DNA of 21,440 nt from Verrucomicrobiota bacterium (GTDB taxonomy: Bacteria > Verrucomicrobiota > Verrucomicrobiia > Opitutales > Opitutaceae). Each line of letters starts with the position of its first letter. Positions within the stretch are counted from its first letter, which is position 1. Position numbers and translations under genes: made by a program. Shown here in pieces: positions 8,070 to 15,766 of this stretch. The notes beneath the pieces are model-generated. The model ran no database searches. It was not told the origin of the DNA and was given only the letters and a program-made list of their open reading frames with translations. The stretch lies in contig JAEYYL010000391.1 of the NCBI GenBank assembly GCA_023430825.1, positions 1 to 21,440 of the forward strand. Direction: 5' to 3'.

Positions 8070-11000
8070 TCAGGGTTCCGGGTTCACCACCACCTGCGCC
8101 GTGATATCGACGCCGTCTTGCTCCAACACCGCGGCACTCGTTTGTGCCGGCAGCAGGTTTCCGTGGGAATCCGTTCCGTCCGTGAATTTCAAACGCGCGA
8201 TCCCCTCCACCCGAACGGCCTTTCGATTCGGCTGCTGCAAGCTCCCCCCGGCAATCCGCACGTCACCCGCCCCGCCGAGCACCAGCACCGGCGTCGCAGC
8301 CCCGAAAGCCGTGATTTCACCCACGAGCACGGGGCCTAGAAACGTCACCCCCGGGGCATAGACGCCGGTCAGCCCACTTTCGGCGAAGTAGTTCGCATTC
8401 GAGGTCCGCACCCCGCCGAATTTTCCGTTCACGCTGGAGATCGCGATGAACGCGAGATCCGCCACGCCGTCGTAAGGCGTGTCGGCATGCCCCGCAAAGA
8501 TCGGGTTCCCGTTGTTGGCCGGCCGATTCGTCGCACTGATCGGTTGCAGAAAATTGAAACGGCCGGTCGGGTCGTAAGCTGTGACCCGTCCGACGCTGAA
8601 CACGGCCACGTTCGTGCGCTCGTCAGCCCCGGTGATCACGATGCCGGCGTGGCCTCTCATGTAGTTCACATCCTGATAGTAGAACTGCGGTCTCGCCGGA
8701 CCGCTCGCGCCGGCCAACACCAAGGAGAGCGTGCCCGGACCGCTGAATTCCACCTGCACGATATCGCCGCTCTGATCGACAAAGGAGGTGCGCGTGATCT
8801 GACCCGACCTCCAGTCGGCGGTGATTGCCGCGGCTTCACCGGTGAGCAGCACTTGGTCGAAAATATTACCGTTGGGATGCAGGATATCGGCCGGCACTTG
8901 CTCCTCGCCTTCGCCAACCACCTTGGCCGACGTCGAGATCCCGACGATTTCCACGGCACTCTCCGCCACCGCGCTGCCACTCCGCGCCTGCACGGTATAG
9001 AGTCCTGTATCCGAAGGTGCGATACGACTGATGGTCAGGGTCGCCCCCGTGGCTTCGGGAAGGTAAACGCCATTACGACGCCAGTTGAAATCGGGTTCGG
9101 GCGTGGCACTCGTCGCCGCGGTCAACGTCACGGTCCCGGCGTCGGCCTTCACCTGCCGGCTCACCGCGGGGATGGGTTGCGGGAACATCCCGGCCATCGG
9201 GACCGGCTTCGATTCGTAAGCGCTGTAGTAGCCCGCGCCCAGTTGACCGACCCCGTTAACCCCCGTGCCCCAGATGACGCCGTCCGTCCGCAAATAGTAG
9301 CTGCAGTCCTCGCCCGCCGCCATCGTCACCACATCCTGCGCGACGACGGTCGGCGACCGCACTTCCGGCGTGACGCTCTCGAACTGCTGGTTGAGCCTGC
9401 CGGCCGCGAACAGACGGCCATCCTTCTTCAGAAACAAGGTATGCTCGAATCCGCCCGATACCGCAGCGGCGTCGCGCATAATGAGGACCGGCGAGCTGCG
9501 ATCCGTCTTCGTGCCATCGCCCAACTGACCGGAGGAGTTTCGGCCCATCGCCCATAACGTGCCATCGGACTTCACGAAGAAGGTCGATGCCGGGCCGGCA
9601 CCAGTCGCGACCACGCCTTCCGCGAGTTTCACCGGCGTCTGCCGATTGGTCTCCGCAGTGATCGCACCGAGCTGGCCGGAGCGGTTCGAGCCCATCCCCC
9701 ACAGCGTGCCATCGGTCTTGATGAACAAGGCAAAAGACTGGGACGCCGTGACCGAGCGGACGGATTTCGCCACCTTCACGGGCTTCGCGCGATCGAGCGT
9801 GGTGCCGTCTCCCAACTGACCCGATTCGTTGAGACCGGCGGCCCAAAGCGTGCCATCGCTCGTGATGAAATAGCTGGTGGAGTGTCCTGCGGCGACGCCG
9901 ACGACGTCGCTCGCAATCTTTGTCGGTGCCACGCGCTCCTGTGTCGTGCCGTCACCAACCTCGCCATGGAGATTCGGCCCGAACGCCCAAAGCGTGCGAT
10001 CCCCGTGGATCAACAACGTGTGCGCCGTGCCCGCCGCCGCTCCGATCAAGCCGGTATCGCCTTCGGGCACGAGCGCCCACTTCATCGCGCCAGCGCTCCA
10101 CCGCGAGCCATCCGCCCGCATCGCCAGCACGCCACGCTGCGTCGCCTGAATCGACGAGATCGGCCGCACCGGCACCACTTTCACCTCCACCGTTCGCGTG
10201 GTGACCGAGCCCCCCGGATTGGACACCACCACGCGATACCGACCGACATCGCTCGCTTGGGGATGCGGGAAAAAGAGAGTCTCCCCATTCTGCCCGGGTA
10301 ACAGGACGTCGTTGCGATACCATTGGAAGCTATCCGCAAGGTCAGCTCGCACGAACAGCATCCCTTGGTATCCCACATGAAGGACGGTGTCCTGCGGTTC
10401 GCGGGTGATGGCCGGCAGCAGGATGGGGAGCACGCGCAAGGTCGCCACGTCCGAAATTTTCGTTCCCGCCGTGCTTACCGCGAGGCAGCGAAACTGATCC
10501 CCCTCCATGCTCAACCGCGTTTTCACCCACAAGGTGGTGGTCTCAGTCCCGGAATAAATGTCGCCCTCCGGGACGTCGGACCACGTGCCGTTCGGGTCGC
10601 GCCGCTGCCAGCGATAGCTCGGTTGCGGCCTCCCTTCCGCCAACACACTAAACTCCGCGATCGTGCCCGCGGGCACCGTTCGCGTGGAGGGTTGCAGCGT
10701 AAACGTCGGGGCGATGTTCAGCGCGAACTCCACCTCGAGTCTGATCTCCCCCGTGAAGCCGCTGCGCACGTGCTCCTCGTCGCCCCATCCATCCACCGCT
10801 ATATGATACGTGGTGCCGCTCACCGCATCGAACTCGACCTTGCTCGTCCGCTTCCGCTGCGGCGTCGGATTATCCTCCAGGCTTTCCTCGTCGTCGTTCG
10901 AGGCGATTTCCGTCAGGGCGGAAACGCCCGCGCCCGTGTAAACCGCCAGCACCGTGTCGAAGTTGCTGCCCGCGGTGTCCATCGTGACGCTGCCGTTGCC

Positions 11001-11801
11001 CGTCGCCGTCCACTTCCACCACACCGAGTGCACGCTCGTCGCCCCCGCGTGGCCCTTCTCTCCCGCTTCGCGGGTCGCCCCGATGTTCGAACCCGTCACC
11101 TGCGCCTCATCCGAATTCAGCGTGAGCGCCGTCGCACTCGCGAACGCATCGTTCACCGGGATCACACCCGGCGCTCCATACAAAAACTGCCCGCCCGCGA
11201 TATCGTCACCCTGCAACCGGTCGATGGCGCTCCGCCGACTGTTCATGATCGCGGTGACCGACTGTCCCGCCTCGTCCGGATGGTCGAGCCCCAGCGCATG
11301 GCCGAGTTCATGAATCGCCACGCGCTGGATGTCCTCCACGCCACTACGCATGCTGCCGCGGTAAGAGTTCCACGTGTAGGCCGAGTTGAAGATGATATCG
11401 GCCTCGACGTAATCATTGCCTCCGCCGTAAGCGAAAGTGACCGCCAGCACGCCCGCGGGAAACGCGTCGCCATCAAAATCGCTGTCCGTGACGATCTCGT
11501 TCACCTCGTTTCCGACCTCGTAATCCCCCGGCGCCGACGCCTGTCCGACAAACTGCAGCGTCCCCAATTGCGCGTTCCACACCTGCATCGCCGCGAGCAC
11601 ACTGCTGCGCTGGCTCCCGCCATCGATGAGATTGGCCGTCGCGGGAAGTTTCACCTGCATGACAAGCGGACTCGCCTGCCATTTGTTCACGAGTTGCCCG
11701 CTCTCGTCCTTCCGCACGACATAGCCATGCAAGGCCGGCAGCGCCGCCGCCAACCCCAGCCCCATCCAGGTCAATGCGCACCGAAACAGATTACTTCTCA
11801 C
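8070..11801 (-). CDS. Secreted matrixin-like (M10) metalloprotease with PPC, Ig-like and RCC1-type repeats and shared C-terminal module
   Basis: 1243 residues, started at the GTG at 11801. This start gives a signal peptide (basic MRSNLFR, then a hydrophobic stretch, cut near ALHG-YVV) and overlaps the upstream gene by 11 bases. Residues about 30-215 form a metzincin domain: HELGHALGLDH at 164-174 supplies three zinc-binding histidines and the catalytic Glu165, with Met186 in AIMNS as the Met-turn. Residues about 216-360 are a PPC-like domain (VNDAFASATAL, SVWWKWTA, FDTVLAVYTG, ASNDDE). Two Ig-like domains follow (363-458, 461-544). Then six or seven RCC1-type repeats (546-873; GTLWAMGRNSSGQLGDGT), probably a beta-propeller, a third Ig-like domain (874-952) and the module (953-1243). 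No cysteine-switch propeptide is visible. Extracellular proteolysis is the likely role. Confidence 0.9.
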   Translation of the reverse strand: MRSNLFRCALTWMGLGLAAALPALHGYVVRKDESGQLVNKWQASPLVMQVKLPATANLIDGGSQRSSVLAAMQVWNAQLGTLQFVGQASAPGDYEVGNEVNEIVTDSDFDGDAFPAGVLAVTFAYGGGNDYVEADIIFNSAYTWNSYRGSMRSGVEDIQRVAIHELGHALGLDHPDEAGQSVTAIMNSRRSAIDRLQGDDIAGGQFLYGAPGVIPVNDAFASATALTLNSDEAQVTGSNIGATREAGEKGHAGATSVHSVWWKWTATGNGSVTMDTAGSNFDTVLAVYTGAGVSALTEIASNDDEESLEDNPTPQRKRTSKVEFDAVSGTTYHIAVDGWGDEEHVRSGFTGEIRLEVEFALNIAPTFTLQPSTRTVPAGTIAEFSVLAEGRPQPSYRWQRRDPNGTWSDVPEGDIYSGTETTTLWVKTRLSMEGDQFRCLAVSTAGTKISDVATLRVLPILLPAITREPQDTVLHVGYQGMLFVRADLADSFQWYRNDVLLPGQNGETLFFPHPQASDVGRYRVVVSNPGGSVTTRTVEVKVVPVRPISSIQATQRGVLAMRADGSRWSAGAMKWALVPEGDTGLIGAAAGTAHTLLIHGDRTLWAFGPNLHGEVGDGTTQERVAPTKIASDVVGVAAGHSTSYFITSDGTLWAAGLNESGQLGDGTTLDRAKPVKVAKSVRSVTASQSFALFIKTDGTLWGMGSNRSGQLGAITAETNRQTPVKLAEGVVATGAGPASTFFVKSDGTLWAMGRNSSGQLGDGTKTDRSSPVLIMRDAAAVSGGFEHTLFLKKDGRLFAAGRLNQQFESVTPEVRSPTVVAQDVVTMAAGEDCSYYLRTDGVIWGTGVNGVGQLGAGYYSAYESKPVPMAGMFPQPIPAVSRQVKADAGTVTLTAATSATPEPDFNWRRNGVYLPEATGATLTISRIAPSDTGLYTVQARSGSAVAESAVEIVGISTSAKVVGEGEEQVPADILHPNGNIFDQVLLTGEAAAITADWRSGQITRTSFVDQSGDIVQVEFSGPGTLSLVLAGASGPARPQFYYQDVNYMRGHAGIVITGADERTNVAVFSVGRVTAYDPTGRFNFLQPISATNRPANNGNPIFAGHADTPYDGVADLAFIAISSVNGKFGGVRTSNANYFAESGLTGVYAPGVTFLGPVLVGEITAFGAATPVLVLGGAGDVRIAGGSLQQPNRKAVRVEGIARLKFTDGTDSHGNLLPAQTSAAVLEQDGVDITAQVVVNPEP
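8073..8945 (-). repeat. Shared C-terminal module, copy 3
   Basis: This encodes residues about 953-1243 of the metalloprotease: HPNGNIFDQVLLTG, GDIVQVEFSGPGTLSLVL, GHAGIVITGADERTNVAVF, YDGVADLAFIAI, FGGVRTSNANYF, GVYAPGVTF and GTDSHGNLL. It is the longest copy by a few residues, with an insertion after the 'KVVG' linker. Confidence 0.85.
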
Positions 11802-12453
11802 GGTTGCGATCCCCCGCCGGTTTGCGCGCGGATTTGATCTGCCGGACAAACTCCGTCGGCCCGAGCGCCGCCGTCGCTGCTGCCGAGCGCTGACGCATCG
11901 TCTCCGCCGGATCGTGCTGATGCTCCGCCAGCGGCGTCGAAATTTGCGCCGTGTCGCGCAACGGCATCCCGTCGCTGCGCACCACATACCTCCGCCCGCT
12001 CACCGCATCCCGCTCGATCGCATAGCGACCGTGCATCATGCCATAAAGCGGACAGATCGTCCGGCCATTCCCGCTGACGAACAAAATATCCTCATCGCCC
12101 ACGTGAAACTTCGGCATCCCACGCACGCTCAACGTTTCCTCCCCGACCGTGCCGCCGAGCAGTTCCAACGTGACGTTCTCAGGCGGATTGCCCGCCACGA
12201 CTTCGAGAACGTCGAGTTCGACCCGCGTGACAATCTTCACGCCGCGCGCGCCCGGCCGTTTCTCGGCGTTCACGTGCTTCACCACGGCACGCACGATGTA
12301 ATCCGACTCGTTGACGAGCGCGTCGAACGCCGGCGGCACGACTGTCGTTGCCCGAGCCGAGACCACACCCCACGCCACCGCGCACAAAAGACCGGCCAGC
12401 CACCAGCTGGCTGAGGCCCTGCCCCGGGACGCGTTTTTGGTTATCGCCATCAT
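11791..12453 (-). CDS. Secreted protein of unknown function, coupled to the metalloprotease
   Basis: 220 residues. Residues 1-35 form a signal peptide (basic start, WWLAGLLCAVAWGVV, SARA cleavage). The mature part begins TTVVPPAFDALVNESDYIVRAVV, continues with a beta-rich core (VELDVLEVVAGNPPENVTLELLGGTVG; KFHVGDEDILFVSGNG; CPLYGMMHGRYAI at 134-146) and ends in a charged tail. I recall this type of domain beside matrixin genes in other bacteria, but I cannot name a family. Its last 11 bases overlap the GTG start of the metalloprotease, so the two are almost certainly translated together. A chaperone, inhibitor or partner of the protease is plausible but inferred. Start at 12453 or the adjacent ATG at 12450; no ribosome site is evident. 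The 152-base gap upstream must hold the operon promoter. Confidence 0.82.
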   Translation of the reverse strand: MMAITKNASRGRASASWWLAGLLCAVAWGVVSARATTVVPPAFDALVNESDYIVRAVVKHVNAEKRPGARGVKIVTRVELDVLEVVAGNPPENVTLELLGGTVGEETLSVRGMPKFHVGDEDILFVSGNGRTICPLYGMMHGRYAIERDAVSGRRYVVRSDGMPLRDTAQISTPLAEHQHDPAETMRQRSAAATAALGPTEFVRQIKSARKPAGDRNREK

Positions 12454-12605
12454 ACATCAAAACACGCTTAGCGCGCGCCCCGCGTCAACGGAGCGCGCCG
12501 CAAACGTCCTGAGAAATTACCTTTGAGCCAGCATAGGTAAAACTCCCATGGTCGACTATTGGCTCCCTCCGCGCCCCAAACCCAACTTCCTTTCCGCCGG
12601 CAGCG

Positions 12606-14714
12606 TCATGGACCGACCACGATCTTCGCGGTCACATCGACGCCATCGTTCATCAACGTCGCCTGATTCGCCTTCGCCTCGATCGCCCGTCCATGCGAGT
12701 CGCCGCCCGCGGTGAATTTCAACTGCGCGAAGCCACTCACTTCCACCGCTGCGCCGTCACTCTGAAATAAGTCTCCTCCCGTGATCCGCACGTCCGCAGC
12801 TGAACCGAGTTGGATCACCGGGGTCGCTTCGTCGAACGCCGTCACCTCGCCGATAAACACGGGCCCCTCAAACGTCACGCCCGGCGCGTAGACGCCCGTG
12901 TGCCCTTTCGAGGCGAAGTAGTTCGCGTTCGACGTGCGCACGCCGCCGAATTTCCCGTTCGCACTCGCGATCGCGATGAACGCGATATCCGCGATCCCGT
13001 CGTAGTTCGTCGCCTCGTGACCAACGAACAGCGGACTCCCGTTCCTCGCCGGATCGTTGGTCGCGCCCGGCTCCGCCAGAATGTTATACGTCCCCGTCGG
13101 ATCGAACGCCGTCGCCCGCCCCACTGTGAACACCGACACATTCGTTTTCTCCGTCGCACCGACGATCACGATCCCCGCATGCCCCTTCATATACTTTACC
13201 CCAGGCTGATCGTAATTCTCCGCCAGCGCCGGTCCGCTCGAATTCTCTAGCACGAGCGACAACGTGCCGGGGCCGCTGAACTCCACCTGCACGATGTCGC
13301 CGTCGAGGTCGATGAACGACGTCCGCGTCACCTGCCCCAGCGCATGATCCGCCGTGATCGCCTCGGCAACCCCCGTCAGCAACACTTGATCAAACACGTT
13401 TCCGTTCGGATGCGCGATGTCTGACTCTAGCTCGATAAAATCCCCGGTCGCTTTTTTGTCGGAAACGAAACCAAGAATCGCCCCTGAAGACAGGGTCGAA
13501 CCATTGGCATTCCAGGCCTCCACCATGTAGATTCCTACATTGTAAGTTTGCATCGACGGAATCGTAAGCTCTGCGGCAGTCACCCCTGCCAAGGTTTCGC
13601 CATTCCGATACCATCGATACCTCGGCCTGGGCCTGCCTTCGGCTGACGCCCATAACGATATTTGGCCATTTTCAGTCGTCGACAGCGATAGGGGAAAAAC
13701 CCGGAAAGTTGGGGGCATTGCTGCGATTAGTGGCGCAGCCCCCCAATTTTGGCCATCGCTGGAATTGATAAACAAGGTCGGTTGTTTCGAGCCGACGTTA
13801 CCCACCCCTGTCGCAATCAAGACTTCCCCGTTGGTGGCCAATTGCGTGAAATTTCCATCGCCGTGTCCGACGATCGAAAATGTTTCGCCATCCACAGACG
13901 ACATCACTCCTCCGTAGCCAAACGTAATATAGAACTGACCTGCCACGTATTCCACGTTGTTATAGTCCGTCGCAAAAATGGGATCATATTTCGGCAGTGC
14001 GCTTCTGCTCCGCACCCACTGCTCCGCGTCGCTCGAGGTCCAGACCACTCCGTCCGACGCAAACACACCGTCAAAAGAGAGCCCAACCCACCTTCCGCCT
14101 CCATAGGCAATTTTCCGCATCGTAGGGTTACCGGCGATGGAAACGTCCTTCCATGTTATCCCGTCCTCCGAAACAGCAACATGACCGGTCGGCCCGGGCA
14201 CCACGAATTTTCCTCCTCCATAGAGTATGGCGAACATATCATAATTCAACGCGACGCTTCTATTTCGCGTCCACGAAATACCGTCTTGAGAAATGAAGAA
14301 CTCCGCTTGACCACCCGCCACAAATCGACCTTGCCCATACGCAACATCCCAGATTGCGAGCGGAACATCGGTGCCCGCGCGGGACGACACGGGAACCATC
14401 TGCTTCGCCCAGATTTCGCCGTCAGCCGACGTATAAAGCGTTCCAGCCGTCCCCACGGCGATGAATACGCCGTTCAAATATCGAACGTTGGAAAAAGACT
14501 GGTCATTGGCGATCGGAGCTAACACCCCAGTCCAGGTGGCCCCATCCACAGACAGCGATATCCCGCTATCGGATACGCCGACAAACACGCCGTTGCCATA
14601 GGCCAGAGACCGCCAGGCGGGGTCGTTTTGCGCTGAAGCGTTTGCGACGATCCACACGGCAAGCACCGCTACTGTCGCGCTCAGCCTTCGCCACCGAAAC
14701 GAGTAGGGACTCAT
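12606..14714 (-). CDS. Secreted seven-repeat beta-propeller-like protein with Ig-like domain and shared C-terminal module
   Basis: 702 residues, function unknown. The ATG at 14714 opens a signal peptide (MSPYSFRWRR, hydrophobic core, ANASA-QN near 28). Residues about 32-330 contain seven copies of a pattern like AYGNGVFVGV...G.I..S.DG..W (near 38, 78, 124, 164, 203, 252 and 295), typical of BNR/Ycf48-like propeller blades. Residues about 335-415 are Ig-like (RYRWYRNGETLAGVTAAELTI). About 418-702 is the shared module. The part encoding the propeller (about 13440-14700) is visibly richer in A and T than the module part. No catalytic residues can be assigned; it may bind glycans or other polymers. 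It lies 121 bases downstream of the PanC homologue gene. The 45-residue in-frame extension upstream of 14714 is rejected as it would bury the signal peptide. Confidence 0.85.
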   Translation of the reverse strand: MSPYSFRWRRLSATVAVLAVWIVANASAQNDPAWRSLAYGNGVFVGVSDSGISLSVDGATWTGVLAPIANDQSFSNVRYLNGVFIAVGTAGTLYTSADGEIWAKQMVPVSSRAGTDVPLAIWDVAYGQGRFVAGGQAEFFISQDGISWTRNRSVALNYDMFAILYGGGKFVVPGPTGHVAVSEDGITWKDVSIAGNPTMRKIAYGGGRWVGLSFDGVFASDGVVWTSSDAEQWVRSRSALPKYDPIFATDYNNVEYVAGQFYITFGYGGVMSSVDGETFSIVGHGDGNFTQLATNGEVLIATGVGNVGSKQPTLFINSSDGQNWGAAPLIAAMPPTFRVFPLSLSTTENGQISLWASAEGRPRPRYRWYRNGETLAGVTAAELTIPSMQTYNVGIYMVEAWNANGSTLSSGAILGFVSDKKATGDFIELESDIAHPNGNVFDQVLLTGVAEAITADHALGQVTRTSFIDLDGDIVQVEFSGPGTLSLVLENSSGPALAENYDQPGVKYMKGHAGIVIVGATEKTNVSVFTVGRATAFDPTGTYNILAEPGATNDPARNGSPLFVGHEATNYDGIADIAFIAIASANGKFGGVRTSNANYFASKGHTGVYAPGVTFEGPVFIGEVTAFDEATPVIQLGSAADVRITGGDLFQSDGAAVEVSGFAQLKFTAGGDSHGRAIEAKANQATLMNDGVDVTAKIVVGP
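12609..13463 (-). repeat. Shared C-terminal module, copy 4
   Basis: This encodes residues about 418-702 of the propeller protein. It is close to the family consensus: HPNGNVFDQVLLTG, TRTSFIDLDGDIVQVEF, GHAGIVIVGATEKTNVSVF, PLFVGHEATNYDGIADIAFIAI, FGGVRTSNANYF, GVYAPGVTFEGPVFIG and GGDSHGRAIEA. Confidence 0.85.
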
Positions 14715-14748
14715 TCCTCTATCGTAGAAGGCATTTCGCAAAATACGG

Positions 14749-14775
14749 GCGCGAAAACTACGTATTTTTACGCGC
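14749..14775. promoter_or_regulatory. Imperfect dyad upstream of the propeller-protein gene
   Basis: GCGCGAAAA (14749-14757) pairs with TTTTACGCGC (ending at 14775) apart from one bulged base, around a TACGTA centre. It lies 35-61 bases upstream of the ATG at 14714, where a promoter or operator would be expected. Either is possible; no matching site was seen elsewhere in the window. Confidence 0.3.
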
Positions 14776-14835
14776 CTGAGGCCTGGGCAGCCTGTCAGCC
14801 GGATTAATCGAACGAGTTCAATCCCAACCGCCCCC

Positions 14836-15678
14836 TCACAACACCGCATTATCGATCACCCGCACCTCGTCCACCCACGCTGCGATCGCCAGCATGCTCT
14901 GGCCCGGCACGACTTCGCGCATCGGCTCCATCGTCTGCACATCCACGATCGCAATATAGATGATCCGCAGCCGCCGCCGCTGGCTCAGGATATGCGTCGC
15001 CTCCGCGATCAAGCGGTCCGTGCTCTTCACGCCGGCCGCCGCCATCTCCTTCGCCCGCGCCAGCGCCGCGTGAATCCCCAGCGCCTCCTGCCGCATCGTC
15101 GGCGTGAAATCCCGGTTCCGCACCCCCGCCGCCAGCCCATCCGGCTCCCGCGCCGTCGGCACCACCACGATCTCCACCCCGAACCCCAGATCCTCCGCCA
15201 TCTTCCGCACCACCGCCGCCCGCTGCATCGCCTTCTGTCCGAAGATCGCATAATCCGGCCGCACGATGTTGAACAACTTCGCCGCCAGCGTCGTCACGCC
15301 GCGGAAATGCGTCGGCCGCGATGGCCCGCACAACAGCCGGCTGATCGCCTCCTCGCTCACGTAGGTCGCGAACCCCTTCGGATAAATCTCCTCCGCCGGC
15401 GGCGTGAACACCACCTGGACTCCCCGCCGCTCGCACAGCTCCATGTCCTCCCCGAGGCTGCGTGGATAATTCGCCGTGATCTCGTTCGGCGGAAACTGCA
15501 GCGCGTTCACGAAAATCGTCACCACCACCACGTCCGCCTTTTGCGCCGCCGCCTCGATCAGCGCCTCCTGGCCGGCGTGCAGCGCGCCCTGCGTCGTCAC
15601 CAGCGCGATCGTCTTCCCCTCCGCTTTCAACTGCGCCGCCAACGATCGCATTTCCGCTACATTGAGAACAATTTTCAT
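14836..15678 (-). CDS. panC: Divergent pantoate--beta-alanine ligase (PanC) homologue
   Basis: 280 residues, the usual PanC length. True PanC joins pantoate and beta-alanine with ATP to make pantothenate. The fold is clear: ADVVVVTIFVNALQF, YPRSLGEDMEL, EEIYPKGF, RPTHFRGVTTLAAKLFN, PDYAIFGQK and VRKMAEDLGF. Several active-site positions differ, however. PTMG is TTQG (28-31), HxGH is HAGQ (34-37), FGEKDxQQ is FGQKAMQR (146-153), and the SSRN of GLAxSSRN is GVRN (185-188). His34, Asn58, Gln61, Lys149 and Arg187 remain. The ATG at 15678 matches the PanC N-terminus. It is divergent from dapL across 88 bases and ends 121 bases before the propeller gene. It may be a weak PanC, or a paralogue with changed activity; the fold assignment is firm, the reaction is not. 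Confidence 0.8.
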   Translation of the reverse strand: MKIVLNVAEMRSLAAQLKAEGKTIALVTTQGALHAGQEALIEAAAQKADVVVVTIFVNALQFPPNEITANYPRSLGEDMELCERRGVQVVFTPPAEEIYPKGFATYVSEEAISRLLCGPSRPTHFRGVTTLAAKLFNIVRPDYAIFGQKAMQRAAVVRKMAEDLGFGVEIVVVPTAREPDGLAAGVRNRDFTPTMRQEALGIHAALARAKEMAAAGVKSTDRLIAEATHILSQRRRLRIIYIAIVDVQTMEPMREVVPGQSMLAIAAWVDEVRVIDNAVL

Positions 15679-15710
15679 GGGGGCTACAGGAGAAGGGGGA
15701 CCAACGCGGG

Positions 15711-15749
15711 CTTGAACTAACGGAGCCCGTTCCGTTTGTTCAAGTTTTT
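15711..15749 (+). promoter_or_regulatory. Hairpin with T tract just before dapL (attenuator- or terminator-like)
   Basis: CTTGAACTAACGGA (15711-15724) pairs with 15731-15744 at 13 of 14 positions around a 6-base loop, and five T follow at once (15745-15749). The dapL ATG is 17 bases further on. Read on the plus strand it has the form of an intrinsic terminator. It lies in the 88-base divergent gap, so it could be an attenuator in the dapL leader, a block to transcription arriving from the panC antisense side, or a dyad operator. The gap is too short for a lysine riboswitch, and I see none. Confidence 0.5.
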
Positions 15750-15766
15750 CGCCGCTCCCCCCGACC

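Noticed and set aside
10323..11837. 504-residue plus-strand open frame opposite the metalloprotease
   Set aside because: Antisense shadow; the minus strand encodes HELGHALGLDH and Ig-like domains here.
11802..11987. N-terminal extension of the metalloprotease frame
   Set aside because: The 62 extra residues are mostly Arg and overlap the upstream gene in another frame; the GTG at 11801 gives a proper signal peptide.
12517..12540. TTACCT/AGGTAA dyad upstream of the 220-residue secreted protein
   Set aside because: Six-base arms with a 12-base gap occur easily by chance; no second copy seen.
15679..15766. Possible lysine riboswitch in front of dapL
   Set aside because: The gap is only 88 bases, much shorter than the lysine aptamer, and lacks its conserved elements; only the hairpin with T tract is supported.
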